From: Hordeum vulgare subsp. vulgare
Lineage: Eukaryota; Streptophyta; Magnoliopsida; Poales; Poaceae
Direction of reading: 5' to 3'
Assembly (NCBI RefSeq): GCF_904849725.1
Contig: NC_058518.1
Location: 331,784,581-331,848,580, forward strand
DNA length: 64,000 nucleotides
Shown here piece after piece: positions 10,193 through 22,000 of the stretch. The stretch's first letter is position 1; the number at the start of each line of letters is the position of its first letter. Both the position numbers and the translations under genes were made by a program. The notes beneath the pieces were generated by a model, which saw only the letters and a list, made by a program, of their open reading frames with translations, had not been told where the DNA came from and did no database searches.

Positions 10193-13100
10193 GGTAATTG
10201 AAGACAACCACTTCAACAGAGTTTATGTAAAGAAATAAGCATAACCAAGCGCACACATACAAGGTAATAATGCATGTGTGCAAGATGTAAATGCTTACGC
10301 AATAAAAGCAAAACCCTCTAAACATATCCAAAGTAAACTCTCTAAACTTCTCCCCCATTGGCATCGATTGCCAAAATGGACGACAAGTTTAGAAAGCCAA
10401 AATAGTAGGTGGTCCTCCAAAAAGTGTGTACTTCTCAGCAAATGAGTGCAGAAAAATACACAAATACAATGATAAGTAGTTGGAGGAAAACAAACTATAT
10501 TGAGGACCCAAAGATTCCAAATAAAAGGATCGTATGCCACAAAGACATACAAAGATGGAGGCAAGCAATCAAAGAATTCCAGATGGAACAAACAATCATA
10601 TGGTCCTTCGAACCACATGAATAAAAGATATTATGATAGAGGCAACATAGTGCTTTATCAAAAACTAGAGAAGCTCCCCATGATTTGTGCACTAATATGA
10701 GATTTTTGTATTTGACACACGTGCACAAAATAGGATCGTTGCTCCCCCAGAATTAATAGACACACACAACGAGTGCAAGAAGATAGATGAGACAATAGGC
10801 ATATCAATTGCACAAAACTAATGGTTGAGCAACATGTAAAGGAAGCAACTTAAGAATAAGCTCAACCAAAGTAATGTGTGTGAGTCATGGCAAAGCACTT
10901 GAGAAGACTTAAGATAAGGATGAGAATTGCTCATCAACATAGTCTTGATGAATATGAGATACAAAGTGCAAGACATATCATTCCCACACACACATACTAG
11001 AAAATGGGTTCACAAGCTTACTAATAAACAAAATAAGAACCAACGCTTGTGACAACCCATTGTGAACATAGGAAGTAAGAATCTTGTCAAGAGGAGGGAT
11101 ACTAATTGAAAATGGCAAAACCCTCATCAAGACAAGCATGAGGAAAAATAATCTTCACGGCCAAAGAGTGCACCAAGATGTAGGAAAATAAGATACGCAC
11201 TCAAAACAAATCCTTTCATGTTGCCACCAAAACCGAAAAAGGAAATGCAGTGGTGGACGTGAAAGAAAAGAGGATATCAATTAGAGATGTAACTTCTCTC
11301 ATGTGACCAAGATTCTAAGTAGAAGACAATCATGATGATATATATATCCACAAAGAAGAATGTACACACGAAATGGTTACAAGAAGGAAGAACACTAGAT
11401 ATCCAAAAGGGGAAGTCATAAATGTATCAATGAGATCTTTTGCTTGGAAGCATAGCACATGGCCTAATATTTTCTTATTGTATAATATGAACTTCCAACA
11501 TACGAACATCAAAGACATCCCAACTAGTAGTAAGACATCATCGTTCGGATGCTTTGAGAAAGCAAACAAGTACTACGAGAACAAATCAAGAGATTCATGC
11601 CATGATGCAACCTGGAAAAGAAAAGACAGGTTGGGTCCTTTGCAAGAAAAGAATGCATGAAGTGGATACTTGTTACCGAGACAACATTGGATTGATGTAG
11701 TAGATAGTTGTTCTTTGATCATCCTAACTTGGCTCCAATAATCACATGGTCTCAACATCTTCCTTATAGGTGAGCCGAGCATCCAATGCATCTCCAGTTG
11801 TTCCTGGAACAACAAAACAAACAAAATGGTGCCCAAACTCATTGGGACCAAAGAGTTAGAAAACCAGCAATACATAGGACAAACTCCACACACATATGTG
11901 CATATAGATATGAATTTGAATTTCATGCACACTTTAGCCAATTTATGACAGGGTGGAGTTTCCCTTATATATTGGGTCAAAGGAGGAAAGCAAGCAAAAG
12001 AAGTTGTATATAGTAGCTAGATATGCATGCTCAAGACTCTCAAGAATCAACTCAACACAAAGTTGATAAGTCATCAAAAGACAAGATATCAAGTGACAAT
12101 AAGATCCTAAAACAAAAGAACTATCACTTGAAAGATATCAATTAAAAGATACATCAAGGAATGAGATATCCATTGACACATGTCAAATAGAAGGCAACAA
12201 GAAACCATTTGAAGGAAAACAAACAGAGGTATCTAGTTTCTAAGAGAGAGCTAGGTTCCAACAAACAAAGCCCTCTACAAATTTTCATGATGACACAAAG
12301 CATCATAAAGAGCAAGACTTGCCTCCCATCAACACACACTTGATGGGGATCAAATGATTTTATGATGGGTGAATAAAGAGAGTGTTTTTAAAGGGAATAG
12401 GATAGCTCCCCCAAGGGACGTGCATTATATAGAATTTGCATTTGAATACAAAACGCACACGATGGGATCATCACTTTCTCTATATCTATAACCATACTAG
12501 ACATGTTAAAAATAGATTCATAAGAGGCAAGAAAGACAAACGAAACACAAAATCCAATGTAAAGATGATTATCAATTCCAATCATATGGTGGGAATACCA
12601 ATTGTTAAGGATAAGAAGTATTTTTGAAATGATACTCATTGGTAGATCAAAAATATGTCCAAGATCATCTTTACCCATAAAACGCAAGCAAATGACACTT
12701 GTAGAGCTAGCATGCCACCTAGGAACAAGATAGTTTACAATATCAACGCTAAGTGGCAATACGTCAAATCTACACATTTTCTAGGTTTGTAATATGCACA
12801 TAGCATATTACTCCCCCATAATGTGATAAACCAATAACATGAACAAGTGGCAAATTAAAACCAACAAGAGATACTTAATGGACCATATAGAATTTGAATT
12901 TCTCATGAGTAAGACATACCACATAGACACTAGATAATCTTGAAGCATCAAAACTAAGTGGTATTCCCCATGTATACACATTTATAGGATTGTGAGGTGT
13001 GCAAAGCACATCACTCCCCCACAATGGGATAATCCATTAATCTCTCACAAGAGCCAACAAAAATACAGACAAGATGCAAATAGGCTCAATACAGGACTCA

Positions 13101-13391
13101 CATGTACATGATGTGCAAAACAACATACACATACTCGATTATTCAAGATAAGCAAGTTTGAAAGCACAAAATATACAAACGCATGCAAGGTACAAAACCA
13201 CAACATGCAAAGGGGCAAGCACCTAACAATGTAAACAGTTTAAGTATAAGTTACCGTAAGGAGGCACATTGGATATAAGATAGGAACTCGATAATCCAAA
13301 TGACTTGGCTTGAGATAATATGAATGATGAAGACCCCTTAATTCTTCATTATGTATCCAAGTCTCTAATGTCCTCCAAGGTCACCTATTGA
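10193..13391 (-). other. Non-coding 3' internal region of the Copia element
   Basis: This is 3.2 kb of A-rich sequence (plus strand) with no convincing ORF; the listed frames are short and random in composition. Its notable content is five more copies of the GGGGGAG purine motif on the minus strand (plus-strand CTCCCCC near 10352, 10742, 12410, 12812 and 13014), often followed by sequence resembling the true tract. No pol remnant was recognised. Confidence 0.6.
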
Positions 13392-15613
13392 TCAAGTTTG
13401 AGCTTGTTGGTCCCCAACTACGTTGGGTCCTAAGAGGTTAATCACAATAGGCTTGGCAACCCAAATGGTTCTTTTCTTGACACCATTTTGAGTACCAACA
13501 AACTTGGCAAACACATTGCCAACCTTATCCTTCCCAAGGGAATATGTATCATCAATAGTGATTGGGTTGGATAAGTTACCTTTCGTGCAAGACGAAGCGA
13601 CGTGACCCTTCTCACGACATAAGTAGCAAAATCTACCCTTTGTTTTCTTCCCAGTTGATTTCTCACCTTGGGAAGTGTTGGCTTGGGTCTTATTGGGAAG
13701 AGGCCTTCCTTCAACTTGTAGTTGAATATGTGATTGAGTTTGTGGCCGCTTCCCTTGTTGCTTGTGACTTTGAGACTTCGTCTTCAGAGGGCAAGATCTA
13801 ACATGGTGCCCTTTAACTTTGCACTTGAAGCAAATGATTTTTGCCGAATTCTTGACTAGTTCTAGGCCCCTCTTGTTCTTGTTTGAGTCTACTCCAAACT
13901 CATTTTTGTCATTCGGAGATGTTTGCTCACACAGGACGTTGTTGAGTGTGGGCATCCCTTCATGACATTGTTCCAAGTCTTTCTTCAAAGAAGTGACTTG
14001 GGCCTTGAGCTCTTTGATTTCCTCTGCACGGTTAGTATCAATGCAAGTACTAGAGGAAGTGTAAGCTTCAATGTTAGAGCAACAAGACAAGGAAAGTAAT
14101 TCATCACACGAGGTAGCAACATTATGAGTAGACGAATTACAAGGACTAGCACATGGAAATATAGTACTTTGACTAGAAGTAGTGCCATTGTCCACATGAG
14201 GCTTGCTTGATGTTACCTTGGTGATGATAGCCTCATAAGCTAACTTTTGCACATTATGGGATGTTAGAAGATCGGCATGAGAGCTTGTGAGCATTACATG
14301 GTTTTCTTCCAACTTCCCATAATTGCTAGTTAGTAAATCAAGTTGAGCACGTAGCTCAACATTCTCCTTCAATGTTGATACTTCAAATGAGGTAGAGTTA
14401 GATGTACAAGTATCATCAACAATATGAGAGGAGTAAGTAGCAAATAGAGACTTCTCATGAGTAGATTGAAGCTCCTCATAGATCTTAGAGGTTTTGATGA
14501 GCTCTCCCTTGACATTATTGCATTCAAGGAGAAGGACCTCAAAATCCTTTTTAAGTTTATCATGAGCAACTTCAATCTCTCCTTTTGAAGATCTTAAGTC
14601 TCTACATGCTTGATGACTCTTCTCAAGTTCATGTTCAAGTTGTTCACTTTTAGCTTGTTCATGATTAAGTGAATCATTACAATTTTCAAAGTAAGCAAGA
14701 ACATCTTGGAATCTTTGAAGAGAGTTATTTTTAGCTTTATGAAGAATTTTACTGATCACATAGATATTTTCAGTCAGCTCATCATCATCATCCTCATCGC
14801 AAATATCATCGTTATTGCACAGGGAAGATGATACCTCATTATTACCTCTTGTCATGAAGCACATGTGAACTGGAGGAGTTGATGATGATTCTTTTGGTGA
14901 ATCAGATTCTTCATTAGTCAAAAGTACTTCATATTTCTTGATATCCCCTAAATGATTAGTCATAGAGAAACTAGGGAGAAGCAAGACATTTTGATCAAGA
15001 GGACACGAGGAAGCAGGCATATCACCAGTTCACCACAGACATTTGTCAAGGAATCTTTAGGTGAAATGCATGACCTATCAGCACAATAATTTACACTATG
15101 TGTGGTGCTAGATATGCTCGTGTCCATAGAGGCTATGACATTTTCATCAACATATATTTCTTCACTCACCATGTCATTACCTTGTGAGATTGAAGATGCT
15201 GAGGTGTGCAAGCAATCGGATATGGAAGTAGTGGTGGACTCTTTAAGATCGAAAAGAGTGAAGAGTTCATGCACCAACTCCTTCATCATAATACCGTCTT
15301 CATCAAGATTGGACCCACCATATATATCTTCAAGTTTAGTCCAAACTTCATGAGCTGACTTGCAAGTCGAGATAGACTTAAACACTTCAGGACTTATGGT
15401 TCGATGAATGGCAAGAAAGGCCTCACAATCAAGATACATTTCATTAGTAGATGAAGATGCATCATCCTTTTTGTCGGCAATCCCTACAAGAACAATTCGT
15501 AAAGTATTTGGGCCCATGGCCCGAAAGTGGTGAAGCATACGAATTCTCCATAGGGTATAATTTGTGCCATCAAAGTCAAAGATGCCATTGTGCATTAATC
15601 CAATAGTCGACAT
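13392..15613 (-). pseudogene. gag: Copia Gag with long coiled coil and two zinc knuckles (one frameshift)
   Basis: The N-terminal part (15613 to about 15030) starts MSTIGLMHNGIFDFDGTNY, the usual Copia Gag opening, with YTLWRIRM and SAHEVWTKLEDIYGG typical of the UBN2/Gag family. A frame change near 15060-15020 leads to a 542-residue frame (15020-13392). This holds an acidic stretch (DEDDDDELTENIYVISKIL), about 250 residues of heptad-rich helix interrupted by serine-rich linkers, and two CCHC knuckles: CFKCKVKGHHVRSC and CYLCREKGHVASSC. The joined product would be about 740 residues, long for a Copia Gag. Gag packages RNA and builds the particle. With no pol present, the element would depend on another Copia for RT and integrase. 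The gene has one lesion only, so the element is younger than most neighbours or was maintained by mobilisation. Confidence 0.8.
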
Positions 15614-15652
15614 CGATACTCTCTAGGTCGTGAAACCTAATTAAAGAGATAC

Positions 15653-15668
15653 CTAGCTCTGATACCAA
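15653..15668 (-). other. Primer-binding site (initiator tRNA-Met)
   Basis: The minus strand reads TGGTATCAGAGCTAGG, complementary to the initiator tRNA-Met 3' end as in most Copia elements, one or two bases after the LTR end (CTTTTCA). Confidence 0.85.
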
Positions 15669-15669
15669 T

Positions 15670-16868
15670 TGAAAAGACCTCGATGACGCCTAGAGGGGGG
15701 TGAATAGGCTATTTAAAAACTTCTTCATATTTGGCTTGAACCTGATGCGGAAATAAACTAAGAGGGTACTTGTCAAGCACAAATCCTAAATGCACTAGGC
15801 ACTGCAACGTGTATCAACAACACGATCTACTAAGATGGACACAATGCAGTTACTAACAAGCACAAGTAAGTTACACAAACTTACTTGAGCTATATCACAC
15901 GACAAGTAGGTGAACAACACAAGATACTAGATCACACTATATCACACGATATATCAAGGGCTGCAAGTATGTACGTGTGAATATAGAGGGTATGCTTGAA
16001 TGATTAATCTTGTACAAGAAATGACCAACACAATATAATGAGCACAAGCAATATGCAATGTATGTATGCTCAAATAACACAAGTAAACCACAAGTAAGGA
16101 GTTAGGGTTAAGGATAACCAAGGTCACTGAGACGAAGATGTATCCCGATGTTCACTTCCTTGGAGGGAAGCTAGTCACTGTTAGAGAGGTGGATGTTACC
16201 ACGAAGGCACACCAACGCCACGAAGGCTCACCCTATTCTCCCTTTGAGATAACACCACGAAGGCGTTTCTCAACCACTAGTGGTAAGCCTTTGAGGTGGC
16301 TTCCAAACCCTCACAAACTTTTTCGGGGGAAATCACACGGATTGATTCCTCTCCGAAGAACTCCTACCGCCTAGGAGTCTCCAACCTCCAAGAGTAACAA
16401 GATCACGGGGAATGCTCAAAACTTGCTCAAATCACAAATAGCTTGGGTTGAGATAAGGAGAGGGAGAAGATCTATCTTTTGATTGGAACAACTCTCAAAG
16501 GGGCTCACAAATGCTCTTGGGATCTAAGATTTGAAGTGAGCAAATGTGTGTGAGGTGGAAATGTGTTCTTATGAGGATAAGGCTGTGTTAGGCAACCCTC
16601 TCACGAAGTGGGAGGGGGTATTTATAGAGTGTAGATAAAAAGAGCCGTTGGGGACACTTTAAGTCACACAGGGTCCGGACGTCCGACAGTTGTCGGAAGT
16701 CCGGGCGACCGCGAGGGGTCGGACGTCCGACAGGGGTCGGACGTCCGGGGCCTGTAGATACGACTGAAACTATTTTGAATTAAACAGCGGTAGGACGTCC
16801 GACAGGGGTCTGTCGTCCGAGGCCGGTAGGTGTGCCTGAACATGTTTGAATTCATCAGTATACGGACG
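15670..16868 (-). mobile_element. Copia LTR, 3' part
   Basis: The minus-strand LTR ends CTTTTCA next to the primer site. The part toward 16868 enters the CGGACGTCC array and stops at the Gypsy junction without the TGTTAGAG start. 16060-16640 has typical LTR leader features, such as GAGAAACGCCTTCGTGG. Confidence 0.75.
16671..16868. repeat. GTCCGGACGTCCGAC motif array (right copy)
   Basis: At least six GGACGTCC or near variants lie within 200 bp (16671-16868), spaced 20-60 bp, of the same type as 8698-9150. Confidence 0.8.
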
Positions 16869-17560
16869 TCCTTTAGCGAGAAAGGAAACAGCTTGAGGAT
16901 ATAGTAGTGGCGGATCTTTTCCTCACTAGTGAATAGGGTGGCTATATCGTGCAGTTTGGTAAGATGGGCTACAACCGTTTCAGACTCATAACCGTGAAAA
17001 GGATCAGATTCGACCAGAGTGATTAACTCAGGATCGAGAGAGAATTCATAATCCTTATCGGTCACAAAGATAGGCGAAGTAGCAAACTTCGGGTCGTATT
17101 TCATCCTAGCGTTCAGAGATTTTTCTTTCCACTTGCGCAGTAATTTCTCAACATCATAGCTGTCCTTACGCGCAAGAAAATCCCCAGCTATCTCTCCCTC
17201 CATAACATAACACTCAGGCATAACAGGCAATTCAGGCATAATAGGAGGTCCTACTTCAATAGTATCGGTAGTTTCAGAAGTATCATCACATCTAGCAGCA
17301 ACTCTAGCAATCTGTGCATCAAGGGCACCTACTGGCAAAGCAGTATCAAGCATAGCATCATCATAAGCATCATGGAAAGCACAAGTAGCATCATCAAGCA
17401 CAGGCAACATATCAAGATTTCTAGCAGGAGGTGGTGTCACAAACTTACTCATAACTGAAGGTGAATCAAGTGCAGAGCTAGATGGCAGTTCCTTACCTGT
17501 CCTTGTAGTGGAAGGCAAGACTTTAGTTCTTGGATCTATCGGATTCCTCATAGCGACCAC
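16869..17560 (-). pseudogene. gag-pr: Gypsy gag N-terminal part, right arm
   Basis: From an ATG at 17560 (MVAMRNPIDPRTKVLPSTTR) the frame stays open through KWKEKSLNARMKYDPKF, where the left arm has a stop, to the Copia junction after LFPFSLKD. It then runs into Copia LTR sequence and ends at 16664. The rest of this gag lies at 8696-6900. About residues 55-75 carry a DDAMLDTALP repeat that is duplicated in the left arm. Confidence 0.8.
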
Positions 17561-17600
17561 CAGACGTAAATTCCAAGTGACTCAGAGAATATAGTTGTGC

Positions 17601-17620
17601 TTCCCCAGCAACGGCGCGAG
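17601..17620 (-). other. Primer-binding site, right arm (decayed tRNA-Asp type)
   Basis: The minus strand reads GCGCCGTTGCTGGGGAA after TTTTCTC; canonical TGGCGCCGTTGCCGGGGA is altered at two or three positions. Confidence 0.65.
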
Positions 17621-17630
17621 AAAATAGTCT

Positions 17631-19041
17631 TGATAACCCACAAGTATAGGGGATCGCAACAGTTTTCGAGGGTAGAGTATTCAACCCAAATTTATTGATT
17701 CGACTCAAGGGGAAGCAAAAGAATATTCTCAAGTATTAGCAGTTGAGTTGTCAATTCAACCACACCTGAAAGATTTAGTGTCTGGAGCAAAGTATCAGTA
17801 GCAAGGTAGTATGATAGCAAAAGTAGCAACAGTAACCAGTAGCAGCAGAGTAACAGTAGTAGCAGCAAAGTAACAGCAGCAGCAGCAAAGTAACGTAGCA
17901 AGGACCAGTAGTAAAAGACTCGTAGGCATTGGATCAGTGATGGATGATTATGCCGGATGTGATTCATCATGTAACAACTATAACACGGAGAGATAAGTAA
18001 CTAGGTCCCGTTCGTCAATCTAATGTAGGCATGTATTCCGTATGTAGTCATACGTGCTTAGGGAAAAGAACTTGCATGACATCTATTGTCCATCCCTCCC
18101 GTGGCAGCGGGTTCCTAATGGAAACTACGGGATATTAAGGTTCTCCTTTTAATAAAGAACCGGACCAACGCATTAACACTTGGTGAATACATGAACTCCT
18201 CATACTATGGTCATCTCCGGGAGTGGTTCCGGCTATTGTCACTCCGGGGTTGCCGGTTCATAACACATAGTAGGTGACTACAACTTGCAAGATAGGATCT
18301 AAAACACACATATATTGGCGACAACATAATAGGTTCAGATCCGAAATCATGGCACTCGGGACCTAGTGACAAGCATTAAGCATGGCAAAGTAGTAGCAAC
18401 ATCAATCTCAGAACATAGTGGATACTAGGGATCAATCCCCGTCATAACTAACTCGATTACATGATAGATCTCATCCAACTCATCACCGTCCAGCAAGCCT
18501 ACGATGAGATTACTCACGAACGGTGAAGAGCATCATGGAATTGGCGATGAAGGAAGGTTGATGATGATGATGGCGACGATCTCCCCTCTCCGGAGCCCAG
18601 AACGGACTCCGGATCTGCCCTCCAGATGAAGAACAGGAGGTGGTGGCGCCTCCGTATCGTGAAACGCAATAAATCCTTCTCCTTGATTTTTTTCTGGGCG
18701 AAACGGAATAAATACAGCTGAGTTTGGAGGCGGTGGAGCCACGTGGGCCCCACAAGCCTGCCAGGCACGGCTAGGGGGGGTGGCCGCGCCTCCTGGGCTT
18801 GTGGCCCACTAGCTCACCCCCTCCGGTGGATCTTTGCGCACGTATTTTTCATTAATTCCTGAAAAATTCTCTGTAAATTTTCAGGTCATTCCGAGAACTT
18901 TTATTTCTGCACAAAAACAACACCATGGCAATTCTGCTGAAAACAGCGTTAGTCCGGGTTAGTTCCATTCAAATAATGCAAATTAGAGTCCAAAACAAGG
19001 GCAAAATAGTTCGAAAAAGTAGATACGACGGAGGCGTATCA
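17631..19041 (-). mobile_element. Gypsy 5' LTR, right arm (complete, 1411 bp)
   Basis: On the minus strand the LTR starts TGATACGCCTCCGTCGTATC at 19041 and ends GGGTTATCA at 17631. A GC-rich hairpin lies at 18743-18809 (arms GTGGGCCCCACAAGCC and GGGCTTGTGGCCCAC), and a GTTACTGCTGCTACT-type tract at about 17810-17900. The start abuts Copia gag sequence, so this is the outer end of the whole insertion. The five bases outside it are CCCTC. Confidence 0.88.
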
Positions 19042-19063
19042 CCCTCCCGTTCAAGCGGCAGCC

Positions 19064-22000
19064 AGGGACGTTATGAACGCCTGGCAGTCGTGTAGTGATG
19101 ACTACTCTCTAGTTCAGTACGGCATGCTTTACTGTTTAGAACCGGGGCTTCAAAGGCGTTTTGAGAAGCATGGAGCATATGATATGTTCCAAGAGCTGAA
19201 ACTGGTTTTCCAAGCTCATGCCCGGCTCGAGAGATACGATGTCGCCGACAAGTTCTTCAGCTGTAAGATGGAGGATAATAGTTCTGTCAGTGAGCACATA
19301 CTCAGAATGTCTGGGTTTCACAACCGCTTGTCTGAGCTGAAAGTTGAACTTTCAGATGACGCGGTTATTGACAGAATCCTTGAGTCGCTTCCACCTAGCT
19401 ATAAGAGCTTTGTGATGAACTACAACATCCAAGGGATGGAGAAGACCATTCCCGAGTTGTATTCAATGCTGAAATCAGCTGAGGTAGAAATCAAGAAAGA
19501 ACATCAAGTGTTGTTGGTGAATAAGACCACCAGTTTCAAGAAAGGCAAGGGTAAAAAGAACTTCAAGAAGGACGACAAAGCAGTTGCCACGCCCGGTAAA
19601 CCAGTTTCCGGGAAGAAGCCAAAGAAAAGACCCAAGCCAGAGACTGCGTGCTACTATTTCAAGGGAACGGGTCACTGGAAGCGGAACTGCCCCAAGTACT
19701 TAGCGGATAAGAAGGCCGGCAACGTCAAAGGTATATATGATATACATGTTATTGATGTGTACCTTACCAGCACTCGTAGTAGCTCCTGGGTATTTGATAC
19801 CGGTGCTCTTGCTCACATTTGCAACTCAAAACAGGAACTGCGGAGTAAGCGGAGGCTGGCAAAGGACGAGGTGACGATGCGCGTCAAGAATGGTTCCAAG
19901 GTCGATGTGATCTCCATCGGCGCGCTACCTCTACGTCTACCTTCGGGATTAGTTTTGAACCTTAATAATTGTTATTCAGTACCAGTATTTAGCATGAACA
20001 TTGTATCGGGATCTCGCTTGATGCGAGATGGCTACTCATTTCAATCTGAGAATAATGGTTGTTCCATTTATATGAGTGATATGTTTTATGGTCATGCCCT
20101 GCTGGTCAATGGTTTATTCTTGATAAATATCGAACGTGATGTTACACATATTTATAGTGTGAGTACCAAAAGACGTAAGGTTGATAATGATAGTCCCACA
20201 TACTTGTGGCACAGCCGCCTTGGTCATATCGGTGTCAAGCGCATGAAGAAACTCCATACAGATGGACTTTTGGAGTCTCTTGATTTTGAATCATTTGACA
20301 CATGCGAATTTTGCCTCATGGGCAAGATGACCAAGACTCCGTTCTTCGGAACAATGGAGCAAGCAACCAACTTGTTGAAAATAATGCATAGTGATGTATG
20401 CGGTCCAATGAGCGCTGAGGCTCTTGGTGGATATCGTTATGTTCTCACCCTCACTGATGACTTAAGCAGATATGGGTATGTCTACTTAATGAAACACAAG
20501 TCTGAAACCTTTGAAAGGTTCAAGGAATTTCAGAGTGAGGTAGAGAATCATCGTGACAAGAAAATAAAGTTCCTATGATCTGATCGTGGAGGAGAATATT
20601 TGAGTCACGAGTTTGGCACGCACTTAAGAAAATGTCGAATTGTTTCACAACTCACGCCGCCTGGCACACCTCAGCGTAATGGTGTGTCCGAACGTCGTAA
20701 TTACACTCTATTGGATATGATGTCTCTTACTGATTTACCGCTATCATTTTGTGGATATGCATTGGAAACTGTCGCATTCACTTTAAATAGGGCACTGTCT
20801 AAATCCGTTAAGACGACACCGTATGAATTATGGTTTGGAAAGAAACCTAAGCTGTCGTTTCTGAAAGTTTGGCTGCGATGCTTATGTGAAGAAACTTCTA
20901 CCTCAGAAGCTCGAACCCAAAGCGGAAAAATGCGTCTTCATATGATACCCTAAGGAAACTATTGGGTATACCTTCTATCTTAGATCCAAAGGCAAAATCT
21001 TTGTTGCCAAGAATGGATCCTTTCTAGAGAAAGAGTTTCTCTCGAAAGAAGTAAGTGGGAGGAAAGTAGAACTTGATGAGGTAATTATACCTCCTCTCGA
21101 ACCAGAGAGTAGCACAACGCAGGAAAATGTTTCTGTGGTGCCTGCACCAACTGGAGAGGAAGTTAATGATGATGATCATGAATCTTCGGAACAAGTTGGT
21201 ACTGAACCTCGAAGGTCCACAAGGACACGTTCCGCACCAGAGTGGTACGGCAACCCTGTCATGGAAATCATGTTGTTGGACAATAGTGAACCTTCGAACT
21301 ATGAAGAAGCGATGGCGGGCCTGGGATTCCAACAAATGGCTTGAAGCCATGAAATCCGAGATAGGATCCATGTATGAGAACAAAGTATGGACTTTGGTGG
21401 ACTTGCCCGATGATCGGCGAGCCATAGAAAATAAATGGATCTTTAAGAAGAAGCTGATGCGGATGGTAATGTGACCATCTATAAGGCTCGACTTGTCGCT
21501 AAGGGTTATCGACAAGTTCAAGGAATTGACTACGATGAGACTGTATCACCCGTAGCAATGCTGAAGTCGGTACGAATCATGTTAGCAGTTGCCGCATTTT
21601 ATGATTATGAGATCTGGCAAATGGACGTCAAAACGGCATTCCTGAATGGCTTTCTTAAGGAAGAATTGTACTTTATACAGCCGAAAGGTTTTGTCGATCC
21701 TAAAAATGCTGACAAGGTATGCAAGCTCCAACGCTCCATCTATGGGCTGATGCAAGCATCTCGGTGTTGGAACATTCGCTTTGATGAGGTAATCAAAGCG
21801 TTTGGGTTTGTACAAACTTATGGAGAAGCCTGTATTTACAAGAAAGTGAGTGGGAGCTTTGTAGCATTTCTCATACTATATGTGGATGACATATTGTTGA
21901 TGGGTAATGATACAGAACTTTTGGAAATAATAAAGGCCTATTTGAACAAGTGTTTTTCAATGAAAAACCTTGGAGAAGCTGCTTACATATTAGGCATCAA

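Larger units (their letters stand above)
8697..16868 (-). mobile_element. Gag-only Copia retrotransposon with permuted LTR parts
   Basis: On the minus strand the order is: LTR repeat region and LTR end (16868-15670), tRNA-Met primer site, long gag, 3.2 kb of non-coding DNA, polypurine tract, then LTR start and repeat region (10178-8697). The expected LTR start at the 5' end and LTR end at the 3' end are both absent, and both breaks fall in the CGGACGTCC-rich part of the LTR. No reverse transcriptase, integrase or RNase H is present. It replaced about 221 bp of the host Gypsy gag and has no target-site duplication. The right junction shares TCC with the Gypsy. Confidence 0.8.
1..19041. repeat. 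Giant imperfect inverted repeat (two Gypsy copies tail to tail)
   Basis: Positions 1-5009 read forward match the reverse complement of 5031-8696 plus 16869-18113. The remaining right-arm LTR (to 19041) should pair with sequence left of the window. A 21-bp unpaired spacer lies at 5010-5030. Both arms carry the same order: LTR, primer site, gag-protease, LTR-like block, intron, ORF2. The arms differ by many substitutions and small indels; by eye the proteins are roughly 90% identical, so this is not a fresh duplication. The right arm is split by a Copia element. The outer right edge is a clean LTR start inside a Copia gag. Confidence 0.9.
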
